64,000 nt of DNA from Paraburkholderia sp. Ac-20340 (GCF_017104965.1 NZ_JAAGPR010000007.1:186001-250000); one strand, 5' to 3'. Shown: positions 26,008-36,441, numbered from the stretch's first letter. Numbers and translations: made by a program. Notes: generated by a model not told the origin, from the letters alone.

Positions 26008-26958
26008 ATGAAGTTCCATCAGTTCCGGGCGCTGGTCGCCATGGCCGACACCGGCAGCATCCGCGCGGCGGCGCGCGCGCTGGGCATCTCGCCCGCGGCC
26101 GCCACCAAGGCGGTGCGCGAGCTGGAAGCCGAGCAGCAGATCGCGCTGGTGACGCGCAACGCCAACGGCATCGCCTTCACGGAAGCGGGCCAGGCGCTGC
26201 TGGTGCACGCGCGCGCCGTCGTGCATCAACTGGCGCGCGCGCAGGACGAACTCGACGCGCGGCGCGGCAGTGGCGGCGGCAAGCTTTCGATCGGCGTGAC
26301 GCCGTGGCTCGCGCTGTCGTTCCTGCCCGACGCCGTCACGCGTTTTCGCGCGCGCATGCCCGGCATGCAGCTGGAGTTCTACGAGGGTCTGCTCAATATC
26401 GTGATGCCGCGCCTGCGCGACGGCACGCTCGACTTTTCGCTCGGCAAGCCGGGCCTCGCCTCGCTGCACGCCGAGTTTTCACAGACGCCGATCTTCGCGA
26501 CCGAATCCGCCGTGGTCGTGCGCAAGGGGCATCCGCTCGAATTGGCGCATTCGCTGAAGGCATTGCAGGACTGCGAGTGGCTGCTGAACTGGGACCCGGC
26601 CAGCAAGGAAATGGTCACCGACGACGTATTCCGCCGTCACGGCCTGCCGCTGCCGCGCACGGTGCATCTCGCGCATTCGTTCATCGTGGCAATGGGCCTG
26701 ATCATGAATACCGACATGGTCAGCATCTTTCCGTGGCCGCTGGTGGAGACGCGTTTCGCGCGCGAGAACCTTCGCGCGCTGACGCTGCAGGAGGAAGTGG
26801 ACCGCACCGTGGTGAGTGTGGTCGCGCGACGCGGCGTGCCGCTTTCAGCGGCCGCCGAGTGCTTTCTGGACTGCCTGAAGGATGCGATCCGTGCGGGCGA
26901 AGCCTCGCAGGACCCGGAGCGGCGGCGGCTCTACCATTCGTTAGAGCTGTTGATCTGA
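26008..26958 (+). CDS. LysR-family transcriptional regulator
   Basis: A 316-residue LTTR with an N-terminal winged helix (KFHQFRALVAMADTGSIRAAARALGISPAAATKAVRELE, residues 2-40) and a substrate-binding domain from about residue 90. It is divergent from the M20 hydrolase gene with a 119-bp spacer. The usual LTTR arrangement makes it the likely regulator of the hydrolase-MHS pair. Confidence 0.92.
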   Translation: MKFHQFRALVAMADTGSIRAAARALGISPAAATKAVRELEAEQQIALVTRNANGIAFTEAGQALLVHARAVVHQLARAQDELDARRGSGGGKLSIGVTPWLALSFLPDAVTRFRARMPGMQLEFYEGLLNIVMPRLRDGTLDFSLGKPGLASLHAEFSQTPIFATESAVVVRKGHPLELAHSLKALQDCEWLLNWDPASKEMVTDDVFRRHGLPLPRTVHLAHSFIVAMGLIMNTDMVSIFPWPLVETRFARENLRALTLQEEVDRTVVSVVARRGVPLSAAAECFLDCLKDAIRAGEASQDPERRRLYHSLELLI

Positions 26959-26995
26959 CTTTTCATCAGACCTAGCCGCCGGCCCTTCGATCGCT

Positions 26996-29308
26996 TTAGA
27001 ACGACGTACCGATCTGGAACTGGAACTTCTGGTACTGATCGCCCGCGTGCTTGACCAGCGGGAAGCCAAGGTCGAGCTTAAGCGGGCCGATCGGCGAAAT
27101 CCATTCGAGACCCGCACCGTAGCTGTAACGCAGACCGTTCGCGCCCGTGCTGCTGCCTTCCGAACCCCAGACGTTGCCGCCGTCGAAGAAGGTGAACACG
27201 CGCAGCGTGCGGTCGTAGCCCGTGCCCGGCAGCGGGAAGGTCAGCTCGATATTGCCGACCACCATCTTCGAGCCGCCGATCGGATCGTTGGTCGACGTAT
27301 CGCGCGGACCCAGCGAACCCGATTCATAACCACGCACCGAGCCGATACCGCCCGCGTAGTAGTTCTTGAAGATCGGGTACGCCTTGCCGCCCATGCCGTT
27401 ACCGTAGCCGCCCTGGAAGTTCATGCCCAGCACGAAGCCACGCGCAAACGAGTAGTAGTACTGCAGCTGCGCATCGGCCTTGTAGTACTCGGTACCGGCC
27501 GGCGTGCCGACTTCGGCATTGGCCTGGGCGAAGTAACCACGGCTCGGCACCAGCGCGCTGTCGCGATTGTCGCGCGACCAGCCCACCGTGAACGGCACCG
27601 TATTCGACACGCGCCCGAATTCGCTCACGTAGTCCTTATAGGTCTGCGGCGTTTCCGAGTCGATATCGAGTCGATCCTGTTCGATGCCGAGGCCGAAATA
27701 GACCATATCCGTTTCCGAGAACGGAATACCGAACTTCATGTCCGCGCCGTACGAAACGATACGGAAGCTCGTGTCGTTGGTGCTCGAATAATAGAGCGGC
27801 TCGGTGGTGCGGTAATAGACATCGGTGATGCGCTTGATGCCGTCCACCGTGAAATACGGATCGACCTGCGTCACCGACAGCGTGCGATACGTGGACGCCG
27901 TATTCACGTTCAGCGAAAGACTCTTGCCGGTGCCGAACACGTTGTCCTGCGAAATGCCCGCCGAAATGATCGGGCCTTCGCCCGAGCCGTAACCCACGCC
28001 CAGCGACAGCGTGCCGGTGGGCTTTTCGGTCACTTTCACGTCGACGTCGACCTGGTCCTGGGTGCCTTCCACCGGCACCGTGCTCACTTCGACATTCGTG
28101 AAGTAGCCAAGACGATTGACACGGTCTTTCGACAGCGCCAGACGGTTCGAATCGAACCACGAGCTTTCGAGCTGGCGCATTTCGCGGCGCACCACTTCAT
28201 CGCGGGTACGCGTATTGCCGACCACGTTCACGCGGCGCACATAGACACGGCGGCTCGGATCGACCTGCAGCGTCAGCGCGACCGTGTGATGGACCTGATC
28301 GATCTGCGGTTCGGCGTTGACGGTCGCAAACGCGTAACCGTATTCGCCGAGTTTATCGACCAGCGCCTTGGTGGTGTCCTTGAGCTTCGACGCCGAAAAA
28401 CGCTCGCCCGGCTTCACGCCGACCAGCTTGCGCAACTCCGCCTCGCGGTCGAGCAGATTGCCCGCCAGCTTGACGCTCGAAATCGTGTACGGCTCGCCTT
28501 CATGTACCGAGATCGTCAGGTACATGTCCTTCTTGTCCGGCGACAGCGACACCTGGGTCGAATCGATATTGAATTCGAGGTAACCGCGGTCCAGATAGTA
28601 CGAGCGCACGTTTTCCAGATCGCCCGTGAGCTTTTCTTTGGAGTACAGATCGTTCTTCGTGTACCACGAAAACCAGTTCGGCGTGGAGAGCTGCATTTCG
28701 TCGCGCAGCGTGCTCTCGCTGAACACCTTGGTGCCGATGAAGTTGACCTGGCGGATCTTCGCGCTCGGTCCTTCGATCACCGAAAACAGCAGGCCCACGC
28801 GATTGCGGTCGATTGGCGTGACGGTGGTTTTCACTTCGGCGGCGTAATAGCCGCGCGTGAGGTACTGGCGCTTGAGTTCCTGCTCGGAGCGGTCCACCAG
28901 GGCCTTGTCGAAGCTGCGGCCCGGCGACAGACCCACCGCGCCCAGCGCCTTGGTGAGATTGTCCTTGTCGAATTCGTGGATGCCCGCGAAATCGATCGTG
29001 CCGATCGCCGGGCGTTCCTGCACCTGCACGACCAGCGTGCGGCCTTCGGTGGCAATGCGTACATCGCTGAAGAAGCCGGTGGCGTAGAGCGCGCGGATGG
29101 CGTCGGAAGCCTTGTCGTCGGAGAAGGTGTCGCCCTGCTTGATCGGCAGATAGGCGAATACGGTACCGGGCTCGATGCGCGCCAGCCCGTCAATGCGGAT
29201 GTCCTGCACCACGAAGGGCTCGGCGGCTTGCGCCGTGGCGGCAATGCCGAGTCCGAAGCCGGCGAAGGTCAGCGCGCGTGCGTAGCGCGTAGAAGATGAA
29301 ACCGTCAT
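26996..29308 (-). CDS. BamA-like outer membrane assembly factor, stand-alone paralogue
   Basis: A 770-residue Omp85 protein with a signal peptide ending TAQAAEP and five POTRA domains (from FVVQDIRIDGLARIEPGT). The barrel carries the conserved GGIGSVRGYESGSLGPRD (VRGY) segment and ends FQFQIGTSF with a terminal Phe. The frame is open upstream to 29518, but the signal peptide begins at ATG 29308. It is as long as the essential Burkholderia BamA and close to it in sequence as I recall it. It lacks the usual neighbours rseP, skp, lpxD, fabZ and lpxA, so it is probably a second copy. Confidence 0.88.
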   Translation of the reverse strand: MTVSSSTRYARALTFAGFGLGIAATAQAAEPFVVQDIRIDGLARIEPGTVFAYLPIKQGDTFSDDKASDAIRALYATGFFSDVRIATEGRTLVVQVQERPAIGTIDFAGIHEFDKDNLTKALGAVGLSPGRSFDKALVDRSEQELKRQYLTRGYYAAEVKTTVTPIDRNRVGLLFSVIEGPSAKIRQVNFIGTKVFSESTLRDEMQLSTPNWFSWYTKNDLYSKEKLTGDLENVRSYYLDRGYLEFNIDSTQVSLSPDKKDMYLTISVHEGEPYTISSVKLAGNLLDREAELRKLVGVKPGERFSASKLKDTTKALVDKLGEYGYAFATVNAEPQIDQVHHTVALTLQVDPSRRVYVRRVNVVGNTRTRDEVVRREMRQLESSWFDSNRLALSKDRVNRLGYFTNVEVSTVPVEGTQDQVDVDVKVTEKPTGTLSLGVGYGSGEGPIISAGISQDNVFGTGKSLSLNVNTASTYRTLSVTQVDPYFTVDGIKRITDVYYRTTEPLYYSSTNDTSFRIVSYGADMKFGIPFSETDMVYFGLGIEQDRLDIDSETPQTYKDYVSEFGRVSNTVPFTVGWSRDNRDSALVPSRGYFAQANAEVGTPAGTEYYKADAQLQYYYSFARGFVLGMNFQGGYGNGMGGKAYPIFKNYYAGGIGSVRGYESGSLGPRDTSTNDPIGGSKMVVGNIELTFPLPGTGYDRTLRVFTFFDGGNVWGSEGSSTGANGLRYSYGAGLEWISPIGPLKLDLGFPLVKHAGDQYQKFQFQIGTSF

Positions 29309-29465
29309 GCGGGAGGTCGAGAAGTAGGCCAGCGAAGACAAACGAATACGCCGCGCGAAGCGGCGCGACGCGAGAGACGCTGCGCGGCGAACCGCACCAG
29401 CGCGTGAGGATTGGGGCGCGCGCCGCCTGGGCAGGCGCGCCGGGCCGGGAATTCGCAGCGCTCGT

Positions 29466-29864
29466 CTATTGCATGCGCATCCCGCTGGGCCGCTGCGGCT
29501 TGGCAAGGCCCGTAGCAAGCGAAAGCACTTCGGTCATATGCGCGGCTTGCGAGGGGTGCAGGCGGAACGACAGTTCCGCGCCGCCCGGCAGGCGAAAGCT
29601 CACGACGAGATGTTGCACGGCGCCGTTCTCGCGGCCGATTTCCCACGCTTCGCAGGGCATCGCGAACTTCACGCTCGCGGTCTTGTGGCGAATGCGCTCC
29701 GAACGGCCGATGGCGTTGGACAGGGCGGCCAGCAACTCATGCATGACCGAGCAATGCAGCGCGACGCTGTCCGGCTGGTTGCCGTTGACCATCAGATACT
29801 GGCCGTCCGCGGACAGCTCGAAGCCGCGCAGCGAATCGATGGCAAGTGACGTGGACGTGGACAT
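29466..29864 (-). CDS. Hypothetical protein
   Basis: A 132-residue cytosolic protein starting MSTSTSLAIDSLRGFELSADGQ at ATG 29864, with GGAG upstream. It has alternating beta-strand and helix character and no signal peptide or known motif. The frame is open to 30059, but that extension is Arg-rich and unlikely. It lies upstream of the BamA paralogue on the same strand. Function unknown. Confidence 0.7.
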   Translation of the reverse strand: MSTSTSLAIDSLRGFELSADGQYLMVNGNQPDSVALHCSVMHELLAALSNAIGRSERIRHKTASVKFAMPCEAWEIGRENGAVQHLVVSFRLPGGAELSFRLHPSQAAHMTEVLSLATGLAKPQRPSGMRMQ

Positions 29865-30316
29865 GAACGGCACTCCGTGACAAAAGCATCGGCGGAGTCT
29901 AGTGGGCGCGGCGCCGCGCGGCATTACCCGTGCGTTACCTGGATTACTTTCATCAATATTGCGCGACGCTGCGCGCGAGGCGCGCGAAAACGCTGCAGCA
30001 CCGGCCTGGACGGGGCTGCGCCGCCTTTCAGCGGCGGCTTGCACAGGCTTCTGGCGCAAGCCGCCAGAAATCCGCTGTAACGAGATGGATTACCAACGCT
30101 GACAGATCGCAGACAGCAGTGAAACAGGAGCCAACAGAACCATGAACGAACGTTCATGGGGATGAAACGGTTAGCGATGAGTTGAAAACCGACCGGCAAG
30201 CGGGCCGAACAGCACGCCGCCGGAGTAACGACGGCCGGGCACTCCGCAAGGGAGCGCCCCGCGTCCACGCTACAATGCGCCTGCCGCTTTACAGCCAGCT
30301 TCAATTCCCAACCGAC
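29865..30316. other. Divergent intergenic region with a long dyad
   Basis: 452 bp separate two divergent genes. Apart from the 20-bp inverted repeat at 30140-30159 I see no feature. Small frames here are not convincing. Confidence 0.5.
30140..30159. promoter_or_regulatory. 20-bp operator-like dyad
   Basis: CCATGAACG-AA-CGTTCATGG is a perfect 9-bp inverted repeat with a 2-bp spacer, 158 bp before the squalene-synthase-like start. The size and symmetry resemble TetR- or MarR-type operators. Confidence 0.5.
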
Positions 30317-31384
30317 ATGTCGAATTCTAACCGGGCCTTTCTGCTCGGCCCGTTGCTCAAGGGCGTCTCCCGCTCGTTCTACCTCACGATGCGCGTGCTG
30401 CCCGCCGGCATGCGCGATCCCGTGGGCGAGGCCTACCTGCTCGCGCGTGCGGCCGACACCATCGCCGATACCTCGCTGATCCCGCCCGCCCAGCGCCTCG
30501 CGCTGCTGCTGGCGTTTCGCGAGCGCGTGAACGGCATCGAGACCCGCGACGACGCCCTCGCGCGCATCGCCAGCGAAGTGGCCGGCCAGCAGACGCAATC
30601 GGACGAAAAGCTGCTGCTCGAATCGCTCGGCGGCGCACTCGACGTGCTGTCCCAACTCGACGAAGCCGACCGCGTGGCCGTGCGCGAGATCGTCACGACG
30701 CTCACGGAAGGCATGGAATTCGATCTGCACACCTTCCCCGACGAACATTCGGGCCAGGTGGCCGCGCTCGGCACCTGGGACGCGCTCGACCGCTATACGT
30801 ATCTGGTGGCGGGCTGCGTGGGCGAGTTCTGGACGAAGATGACCTATATGCATCTGCCGGACACGCTCGCGCCCGCCCTGCGCGACACGATGTATCAGCG
30901 CGGCGTGCGCTTCGGCAAGGCGCTGCAACTGGTGAACGTGCTGCGCGATTGCGGCAAGGATCTGCGCATCGGCCGCTGTTATCTGCCCGCGACGATGCTC
31001 GCACAGGCCGCGCTCACGCCCGAGGATCTGCTGCAGCCGGGGACGTCGGCGCGCGCGCGCCCGCTCATGTTCGGGCTCGTGCGCATCGCGCTCGATCATT
31101 TCCGCGCGGCGATCGACTATACGTTCGCGCTGCCGCGTCTTTCGGTGCGTCTGCGCCTCGCGTGCCTGTGGCCGATCCTGATCGGCCTCGAAACGCTGGA
31201 ATTGCTGGTGGCGAACGAAGACTGGCTCGATCCGGCGCGGCCTTCGAAGCTCACGCGCAACGACGTCTATCGCATTCTCGCGTGCTCGACGCTCGCGGCC
31301 ACGTCGAACACGCTGCTCAATGCGTGGTTCAAACGCCTGCTCAAGCGCATCGAATCGCGTATGGCCGCAATCGAGAGAATCTGA
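30317..31384 (+). CDS. Squalene/phytoene synthase-family protein
   Basis: A 355-residue all-helical trans-isoprenyl-diphosphate synthase. Both Asp-rich catalytic motifs are intact: ARAADTIADT (D47, D51) and NVLRDCGKDLRIGRCYLP (D211, D215). It should condense two prenyl diphosphates head to head. No hpnC, hpnE, shc or crt genes are adjacent, so the product (squalene, a hopanoid precursor or a carotenoid precursor) is open. The ATG at 30317 is preferred over upstream in-frame starts. A terminator follows. Confidence 0.88.
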   Translation: MSNSNRAFLLGPLLKGVSRSFYLTMRVLPAGMRDPVGEAYLLARAADTIADTSLIPPAQRLALLLAFRERVNGIETRDDALARIASEVAGQQTQSDEKLLLESLGGALDVLSQLDEADRVAVREIVTTLTEGMEFDLHTFPDEHSGQVAALGTWDALDRYTYLVAGCVGEFWTKMTYMHLPDTLAPALRDTMYQRGVRFGKALQLVNVLRDCGKDLRIGRCYLPATMLAQAALTPEDLLQPGTSARARPLMFGLVRIALDHFRAAIDYTFALPRLSVRLRLACLWPILIGLETLELLVANEDWLDPARPSKLTRNDVYRILACSTLAATSNTLLNAWFKRLLKRIESRMAAIERI

Positions 31385-31389
31385 AGCTT

Positions 31390-31435
31390 AAAAAAACGGC
31401 GCGAGCGGATTGGTGTTCCGCCCGCGCCGTTTCTC
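31390..31435. terminator. Bidirectional terminator
   Basis: Two 15-nt arms (31394-31408 and 31418-31432) pair with one mismatch, with A-run and T-run flanks. It sits between the convergent squalene-synthase-like gene and mmsB and suits both strands. Confidence 0.8.
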
Positions 31436-31477
31436 ATTACCGCTTTATTGCCGATTCACTGCGTCAGCCCTTCTCGG

Positions 31478-32368
31478 TCAGCCCTTCTCGCCGCGATACA
31501 GCTTGATGATGGCCGAAAAGTCGAGCTTGCCGTCGCCACGGCTACTCATCGCCTGATAAAGCTGCTGCGCAATCGCGCCCATGAAAGCGGGTTGATGCGC
31601 GCTCTTCGCGGCATCGGTGGCGAGGCCCAGATCCTTGAGCATCAGATCCGTGCCGAAGCCGCCCGTATAGCCGCGCGTCGAAGGCGCCGTTTCGATCACG
31701 CCCGGAAACGGATTGTAGGTATCGGAACTCCAGCAGCGCCCCGTCGACGTATTCATGATGCCGCCCAGCACTTTCGCGTCGATGCCCAGCGCTTCGCCCA
31801 GCGCCATCGCCTCCGCCACGCCCGCCATGGTCACGCCGAGCACGAGGTTGTTGCAGATCTTCGCGACCTGCCCCGTGCCCGTCTCGCCGCAATGGACGAT
31901 GTTCTTGCCCATGCCCGAGAGCACCGGCTTCACGCTCTCGTAGAGCGCCGCGCTGCCGCCCACCATGAAGGTCAGCGTGCCGGCCGCCGCGCCGCCCGTG
32001 CCGCCCGACACCGGCGCATCCACGAAAGCATTGCCGTTCGCCTGCGCCAGCTTGCCGAATTCACGCGCGCTGGCCGGATCGATCGTGCTCGAATCGATGA
32101 TCGTCACGCCTTTGCCGATGCCCGCCAGCACACCGTCTTCGGCGCTCAGCACGCTGCGCACGTGCGCGGCGGCGGGCAGCATCGTGACGACCCACTCCGC
32201 GCCGCTCACCGCTTCTTTAGGCGAGGCGGCTTTGGTTGCGCCCGCATCGGCCAGCGTCTGCATCGCCCCGGCGCTCAGATCGAACACGCTCAGCGCGTGT
32301 CCGGCCTTGAGCAGATTGAGCGCCATCGGCGCACCCATATGACCCAGCCCAACGAAACCTATTTTCAT
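31478..32368 (-). CDS. mmsB: 3-hydroxyisobutyrate dehydrogenase
   Basis: A 296-residue beta-hydroxyacid dehydrogenase with the N-terminal Rossmann motif GFVGLGHMGAPMA. The substrate-binding DAPVSGGTGGAAAGTLTFM lies near residue 117, and the catalytic-Lys segment GQVAKICNN near residue 170. It oxidises 3-hydroxyisobutyrate to methylmalonate semialdehyde in valine breakdown. It lies 62 bp downstream of mmsA on the same strand, which fits the pathway order. Confidence 0.93.
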   Translation of the reverse strand: MKIGFVGLGHMGAPMALNLLKAGHALSVFDLSAGAMQTLADAGATKAASPKEAVSGAEWVVTMLPAAAHVRSVLSAEDGVLAGIGKGVTIIDSSTIDPASAREFGKLAQANGNAFVDAPVSGGTGGAAAGTLTFMVGGSAALYESVKPVLSGMGKNIVHCGETGTGQVAKICNNLVLGVTMAGVAEAMALGEALGIDAKVLGGIMNTSTGRCWSSDTYNPFPGVIETAPSTRGYTGGFGTDLMLKDLGLATDAAKSAHQPAFMGAIAQQLYQAMSSRGDGKLDFSAIIKLYRGEKG

Positions 32369-32430
32369 GAGCGATTCTCCCTCGATGGTCCGCTGTTCGT
32401 TTCGCTTGTTGTTGCGCGTTGTGTGTGGGC

Positions 32431-33957
32431 TCAGCGCAGGCTGATCGTCGTGTTCACGCCGTCGTTGACGGTCGCGTCGTCGAACCAGCGCGCCGTGACG
32501 GTCTTGGTCTGCGTGTAGAACTGCACGACCTGCTTGCCGTACGGGCCGAGATCGCCAAGCTTCGAACCGCGCGAACCCGTGAAGCTGAAATACGGCACCG
32601 GGACCGGAATCGGAATATTGATGCCGACCTGGCCGATGTCGATTTCGCTCTGGAATTTGCGGGCCGCCGCGCCGCTTTGCGTGAACAGACCCACGCCATT
32701 GCCGAACGGATTCGCGTTGACGATCGCAATCGCTTCATCGAGCGTATCGGCCGTGAGCACGACCAGCACCGGGCCGAAAATTTCGTTGGTGTAGATATCC
32801 ATGTCGGTCTTCACATCGGTGAACACCGTCGGCCCGACGAAGTTGCCGCTTTCATAGCCCGGCACCTTGACGTCGCGGCCATCGAGCGCGAGCGTCGCGC
32901 CCTGCTTCACGCCCGATTCGATCAGACCCAGAATGCGCTGCTTCGCGGCACGCGAGACCACCGGGCCGACATCGGTCTTCGGCTCGTGACCCGCATTGAC
33001 CTTGAGCGCCTTCGCTTTTTCCACCAGTTCGGGCACCCATTGCTGCGCCGCGCCCACCAGCACCACCACCGACGTCGCCATGCAACGCTGCCCCGCCGCG
33101 CCAAACGATGCGCCTACCAGCGCATTGATCGCCTGCTCGCGATTCGCATCGGGCAGCACGACGGCGTGATTCTTTGCGCCCATCATCGATTGCACGCGCT
33201 TGCCATGTTCGCTGCCGAGCCGATAAACATGCGTGCCCACCGCCGTCGAGCCCACGAACGAAATCGCCTTGATCAGCGGATGCGAGCAGATCGCGTCGAC
33301 CACTTCCTTGCCGCCGTGCACGACGTTGAGCACGCCCTTGGGCACGCCGGCTTCAAGCGCCAGTTCGACCAGCTGCATGGTCGAAAGCGGGTCTTGTTCC
33401 GAAGGCTTGAGCACGAAGGTATTGCCGCAGACGATCGCCATCGGGAACATCCAGAGCGGAATCATGGCGGGGAAATTGAACGGCGTGATGCCCGCGCAAA
33501 CGCCGATAGGCTGCTGCAGCGTATAAGTATCGACACCGCCCGCGACGTTTTCCGCGAAACCGCCCTGCTGCAATGTGCCGATCGAACAGGCGTGCTCGAC
33601 CACTTCGAGGCCGCGGAAAATATCGCCTTCGGCGTCGGGCAGCGTCTTGCCCTGTTCGGCGGTGAGCGTCTGCGCAATGCGCGACATGTTCTCGCGAATC
33701 AGCGCCTGCAGCTTGAGCATGATGCGAAGACGCGTGCCGATCGGCGTGTTCTTCCACGTGGCGAAAGCCGCCTGCGCGCTCTGCACCGCCCGATCGACTT
33801 CCGCAACCGTGGCGAACGGCACGCGCGCCAGCACTTCCTGCGTGGCGGGATTGACGATATCGCGCCACTCGCTCGTCTTCGAATCGACGAACTCGCCGTC
33901 GATCAGCAGCTTGACGGTCGACACGTGCGCGTTGGATGCCTGGGTGACTGCGTTCAT
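32431..33957 (-). CDS. mmsA: CoA-acylating methylmalonate-semialdehyde dehydrogenase
   Basis: A 508-residue aldehyde dehydrogenase of the MmsA group. The signature [17 protein letters not shown] and the catalytic Cys in [11 protein letters not shown] (about residue 290) are intact. It turns methylmalonate semialdehyde into propionyl-CoA. ATG 33957 is preceded by AGGAAG; an upstream in-frame start at 34059 overlaps the transporter gene and is rejected. It is in a minus-strand operon with an MHS transporter upstream and mmsB downstream. Confidence 0.95.
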   Translation of the reverse strand: MNAVTQASNAHVSTVKLLIDGEFVDSKTSEWRDIVNPATQEVLARVPFATVAEVDRAVQSAQAAFATWKNTPIGTRLRIMLKLQALIRENMSRIAQTLTAEQGKTLPDAEGDIFRGLEVVEHACSIGTLQQGGFAENVAGGVDTYTLQQPIGVCAGITPFNFPAMIPLWMFPMAIVCGNTFVLKPSEQDPLSTMQLVELALEAGVPKGVLNVVHGGKEVVDAICSHPLIKAISFVGSTAVGTHVYRLGSEHGKRVQSMMGAKNHAVVLPDANREQAINALVGASFGAAGQRCMATSVVVLVGAAQQWVPELVEKAKALKVNAGHEPKTDVGPVVSRAAKQRILGLIESGVKQGATLALDGRDVKVPGYESGNFVGPTVFTDVKTDMDIYTNEIFGPVLVVLTADTLDEAIAIVNANPFGNGVGLFTQSGAAARKFQSEIDIGQVGINIPIPVPVPYFSFTGSRGSKLGDLGPYGKQVVQFYTQTKTVTARWFDDATVNDGVNTTISLR

Positions 33958-34025
33958 CTTGCACTTCCTCTCAAAGGTTCGAATGATCCGGCCTTGGCCA
34001 GTTACATAGGATGACTGCTTATTTT

Positions 34026-35348
34026 TTACTCGTGACGCGATCGCATCATGAGTGTGCACACAAAGGCGATCACGGCCAGCACGACCATATACGCCACCAC
34101 GTAATGCGGCTTGCCGCCGCCGTAGGCGAGCAGCGCGGTTGCGATCATCGGCGCGACGCCACCGCCGAGCACGCCCGCAACCTGTACGGAAACCGAAATG
34201 CCCGAATAGCGGATTTCAGCGGGAAATTGCGCGGCAAAGAGTTGCGATTCGGGCGCATAGAGAATCGGGAATACGACGCCCACGCCCAGCACCATCGCCC
34301 ACCAGACTGTCGCCGCATGCAGCGTTTCGAGCATCGAAAAGAACGGCGCGGCGAATAGCGCCATGATCACGAGGCCTGCGAGAAAGAGACGTTTCTGCCC
34401 GATACGGTCGCTGAGCCAGCCCGAGAACGGCATGGTCACGAGCGAAAGCACCGCGCCTGCCGTGATCGCATGCAGGATTTGCACCTTGGGAATCTTGAGC
34501 TGGTTCGCGGCGTAAGCGAGCGCAAAGGCAACGACCAAATAGAACCAGGTATTTTCCGCCGTGCGCGCGCCGATAATCGTCAGCAATTCGCGCGGTTGAC
34601 GGCGGAACACTTCTATCACCGGCGCTTTCACGGGCGCGCCTTCGCGCTTCACGCGCTCGAAATCCGGCGACTCGGGCACACGCACACGAATCACCCAGCC
34701 GATCAGCACCAGCGCGATGCTCGCGAGAAACGGCACGCGCCAGCCCCACGAAAGCAGATCCGCTTCGGGCAACGCGGTCACGGCGGCCATCGCAATCGAC
34801 GAAAGAATCAAGCCGAAACCCACGCCCGTTTGCGGCAGCGAACCAAAGAATCCCTTGCGTCCCGGCGGCGCATGTTCGACCGCCATCAGTACGGCACCGC
34901 CCCACTCGCCGCCCACCGCCATGCCTTGCAGAAAGCGCATGGCCACCAGCAGCACGGCCGCCCAGTAGCCGATGCTCGCATACGAAGGAATCAGGCCGAT
35001 CACCATGCTGGGAATGCCCATCAGCAAGAGCGTGGCCAGCAGCATCGATTTACGGCCGATACGATCGCCGAAATGGCCGAACACGATGCCGCCCATCGGA
35101 CGGCCGATAAAGCCCACGCCATAGGTCGCGAAAGCCGCGAGCGTGCCGAGAATCGGATCGAGCGTGGGGAAGAAAACCTTATTGAAAATCAGCGCGGCAG
35201 CGGTGCCGTAGAGGAAGAAGTCGTACCACTCGATCGTGGTACCGGCCATGCTGGCCCAGCCTGCGATCAGATAGTCGCGGGCGCGTGGTTTATGTCCAGA
35301 AACGGGAACGGCCACTGCCGCCCCTTCGGGGGTCGACTGCATGTGCAT
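34026..35348 (-). CDS. MFS transporter, MHS family
   Basis: A 440-residue, 12-span MHS transporter with [35 protein letters not shown] and [18 protein letters not shown]. It is the first gene of the transporter-mmsA-mmsB group, so a branched-chain or short organic acid is a reasonable guess for its substrate. The family also carries shikimate and dicarboxylates. The LysR gene at 35475 is divergent. Confidence 0.9.
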   Translation of the reverse strand: MHMQSTPEGAAVAVPVSGHKPRARDYLIAGWASMAGTTIEWYDFFLYGTAAALIFNKVFFPTLDPILGTLAAFATYGVGFIGRPMGGIVFGHFGDRIGRKSMLLATLLLMGIPSMVIGLIPSYASIGYWAAVLLVAMRFLQGMAVGGEWGGAVLMAVEHAPPGRKGFFGSLPQTGVGFGLILSSIAMAAVTALPEADLLSWGWRVPFLASIALVLIGWVIRVRVPESPDFERVKREGAPVKAPVIEVFRRQPRELLTIIGARTAENTWFYLVVAFALAYAANQLKIPKVQILHAITAGAVLSLVTMPFSGWLSDRIGQKRLFLAGLVIMALFAAPFFSMLETLHAATVWWAMVLGVGVVFPILYAPESQLFAAQFPAEIRYSGISVSVQVAGVLGGGVAPMIATALLAYGGGKPHYVVAYMVVLAVIAFVCTLMMRSRHE

Positions 35349-35474
35349 CGTTTGTCTCCATCTTTATAGTAGGCGACCGTCCGTCACGCGGCTACGAAGC
35401 TTTTATGAAGCGGTCTGCTAACGAGTATAGTTATTCGAATATCCACGGCATATAGATGAAAAAGCCCATCCGAT

Positions 35475-36428
35475 ATGCAAAAAAACACAACGGGACAGAT
35501 GGAGACATTGAATTGGGACGATTTGCGCTACTTCCTCGAAGTGGCGCGCACGCAGCGCGCGAGCGCCGCCGCGAAACGGCTGGGCGTCGATCACACCACG
35601 GTCGCGCGGCGCGTGCGCGAACTGGAAACCGCTTTGGGGACGGTACTATTCGACAAATCGCGCTCGGGCGGTTTCGTGCTCACGGCGGAAGGCCAGCGCC
35701 TGCTCGCCTATGCCGATGCAGTGGAAACCACGGTGCAATCGGCGAGCGAACAATTCGCGCAGGGATCGCAGTCGCTGTCGGGGCATGTGCGCGTGGGATC
35801 GACGGAAGGATTCGGCTGCTTTTTTCTTGCGCCGCAACTGGCGCGCTTTACGGCAAGACACCCGGATATGTCGATCGATCTGCTACCGGTGCCGCATTTC
35901 GTGAGTCTGTCGAAACGCGAAGCCGATCTGGCGATCATGCTGGAGCGCCCGGAACGCGGCCAGTATGTCTATACGAAGCTCAGCGACTATCGGCTTCGAC
36001 TCTATGGGACACCTGACTATCTGGAACAGCATCCGCCAATTCGTTCGGCTGCGGATCTGCGCCAGCATGCGTTTATCAGCTATGTCGCCGATCTGGCCTT
36101 CAGCCACGAACTCCTTTACCTCGAACGCAGCGCGCCCAATGTCACGGCGAGTCTGTGCAGCACCAGCGTGATCGCGCAATATCACGCGGCATTGCAAGGC
36201 AGCGCGCTCGCGATCCTGCCGTGTTTCATGGCCGAACCCGATCCGCGTCTGGTCAGCATCCTGCCCGATGAAGTCGTGGTGACGCGGCGCTTCTGGCTTT
36301 GCAGCCGCGAGGAATTGCGCAAGCTGCGCCGCATCACGTCGCTATGGGATTATCTGCGCGCGACCGCCGACGCGAACCAGCCGCTATTGCTAGGCGAATC
36401 GCAGAAAATGCACTACGTCGAGCCTTGA
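35475..36428 (+). CDS. LysR-family transcriptional regulator
   Basis: A 317-residue LTTR (309 if it starts at ATG 35499) with WDDLRYFLEVARTQRASAAAKRLGVDHTTVARRVRELE at the N-terminus. It is divergent from the MHS-mmsA-mmsB group across 126 bp that include the palindrome TATTCGAATA (35432-35441), a possible binding site. Control of mmsAB by a LysR rather than the AraC-type MmsR of Pseudomonas would be a local variation. Confidence 0.9.
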   Translation: MQKNTTGQMETLNWDDLRYFLEVARTQRASAAAKRLGVDHTTVARRVRELETALGTVLFDKSRSGGFVLTAEGQRLLAYADAVETTVQSASEQFAQGSQSLSGHVRVGSTEGFGCFFLAPQLARFTARHPDMSIDLLPVPHFVSLSKREADLAIMLERPERGQYVYTKLSDYRLRLYGTPDYLEQHPPIRSAADLRQHAFISYVADLAFSHELLYLERSAPNVTASLCSTSVIAQYHAALQGSALAILPCFMAEPDPRLVSILPDEVVVTRRFWLCSREELRKLRRITSLWDYLRATADANQPLLLGESQKMHYVEP

Positions 36429-36441
36429 ACGATTGAAAACA

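Noticed and set aside
27047..29299. 750-codon frame opposite the BamA paralogue
   Set aside because: Antisense shadow with Arg/His/Ala bias and no domain.
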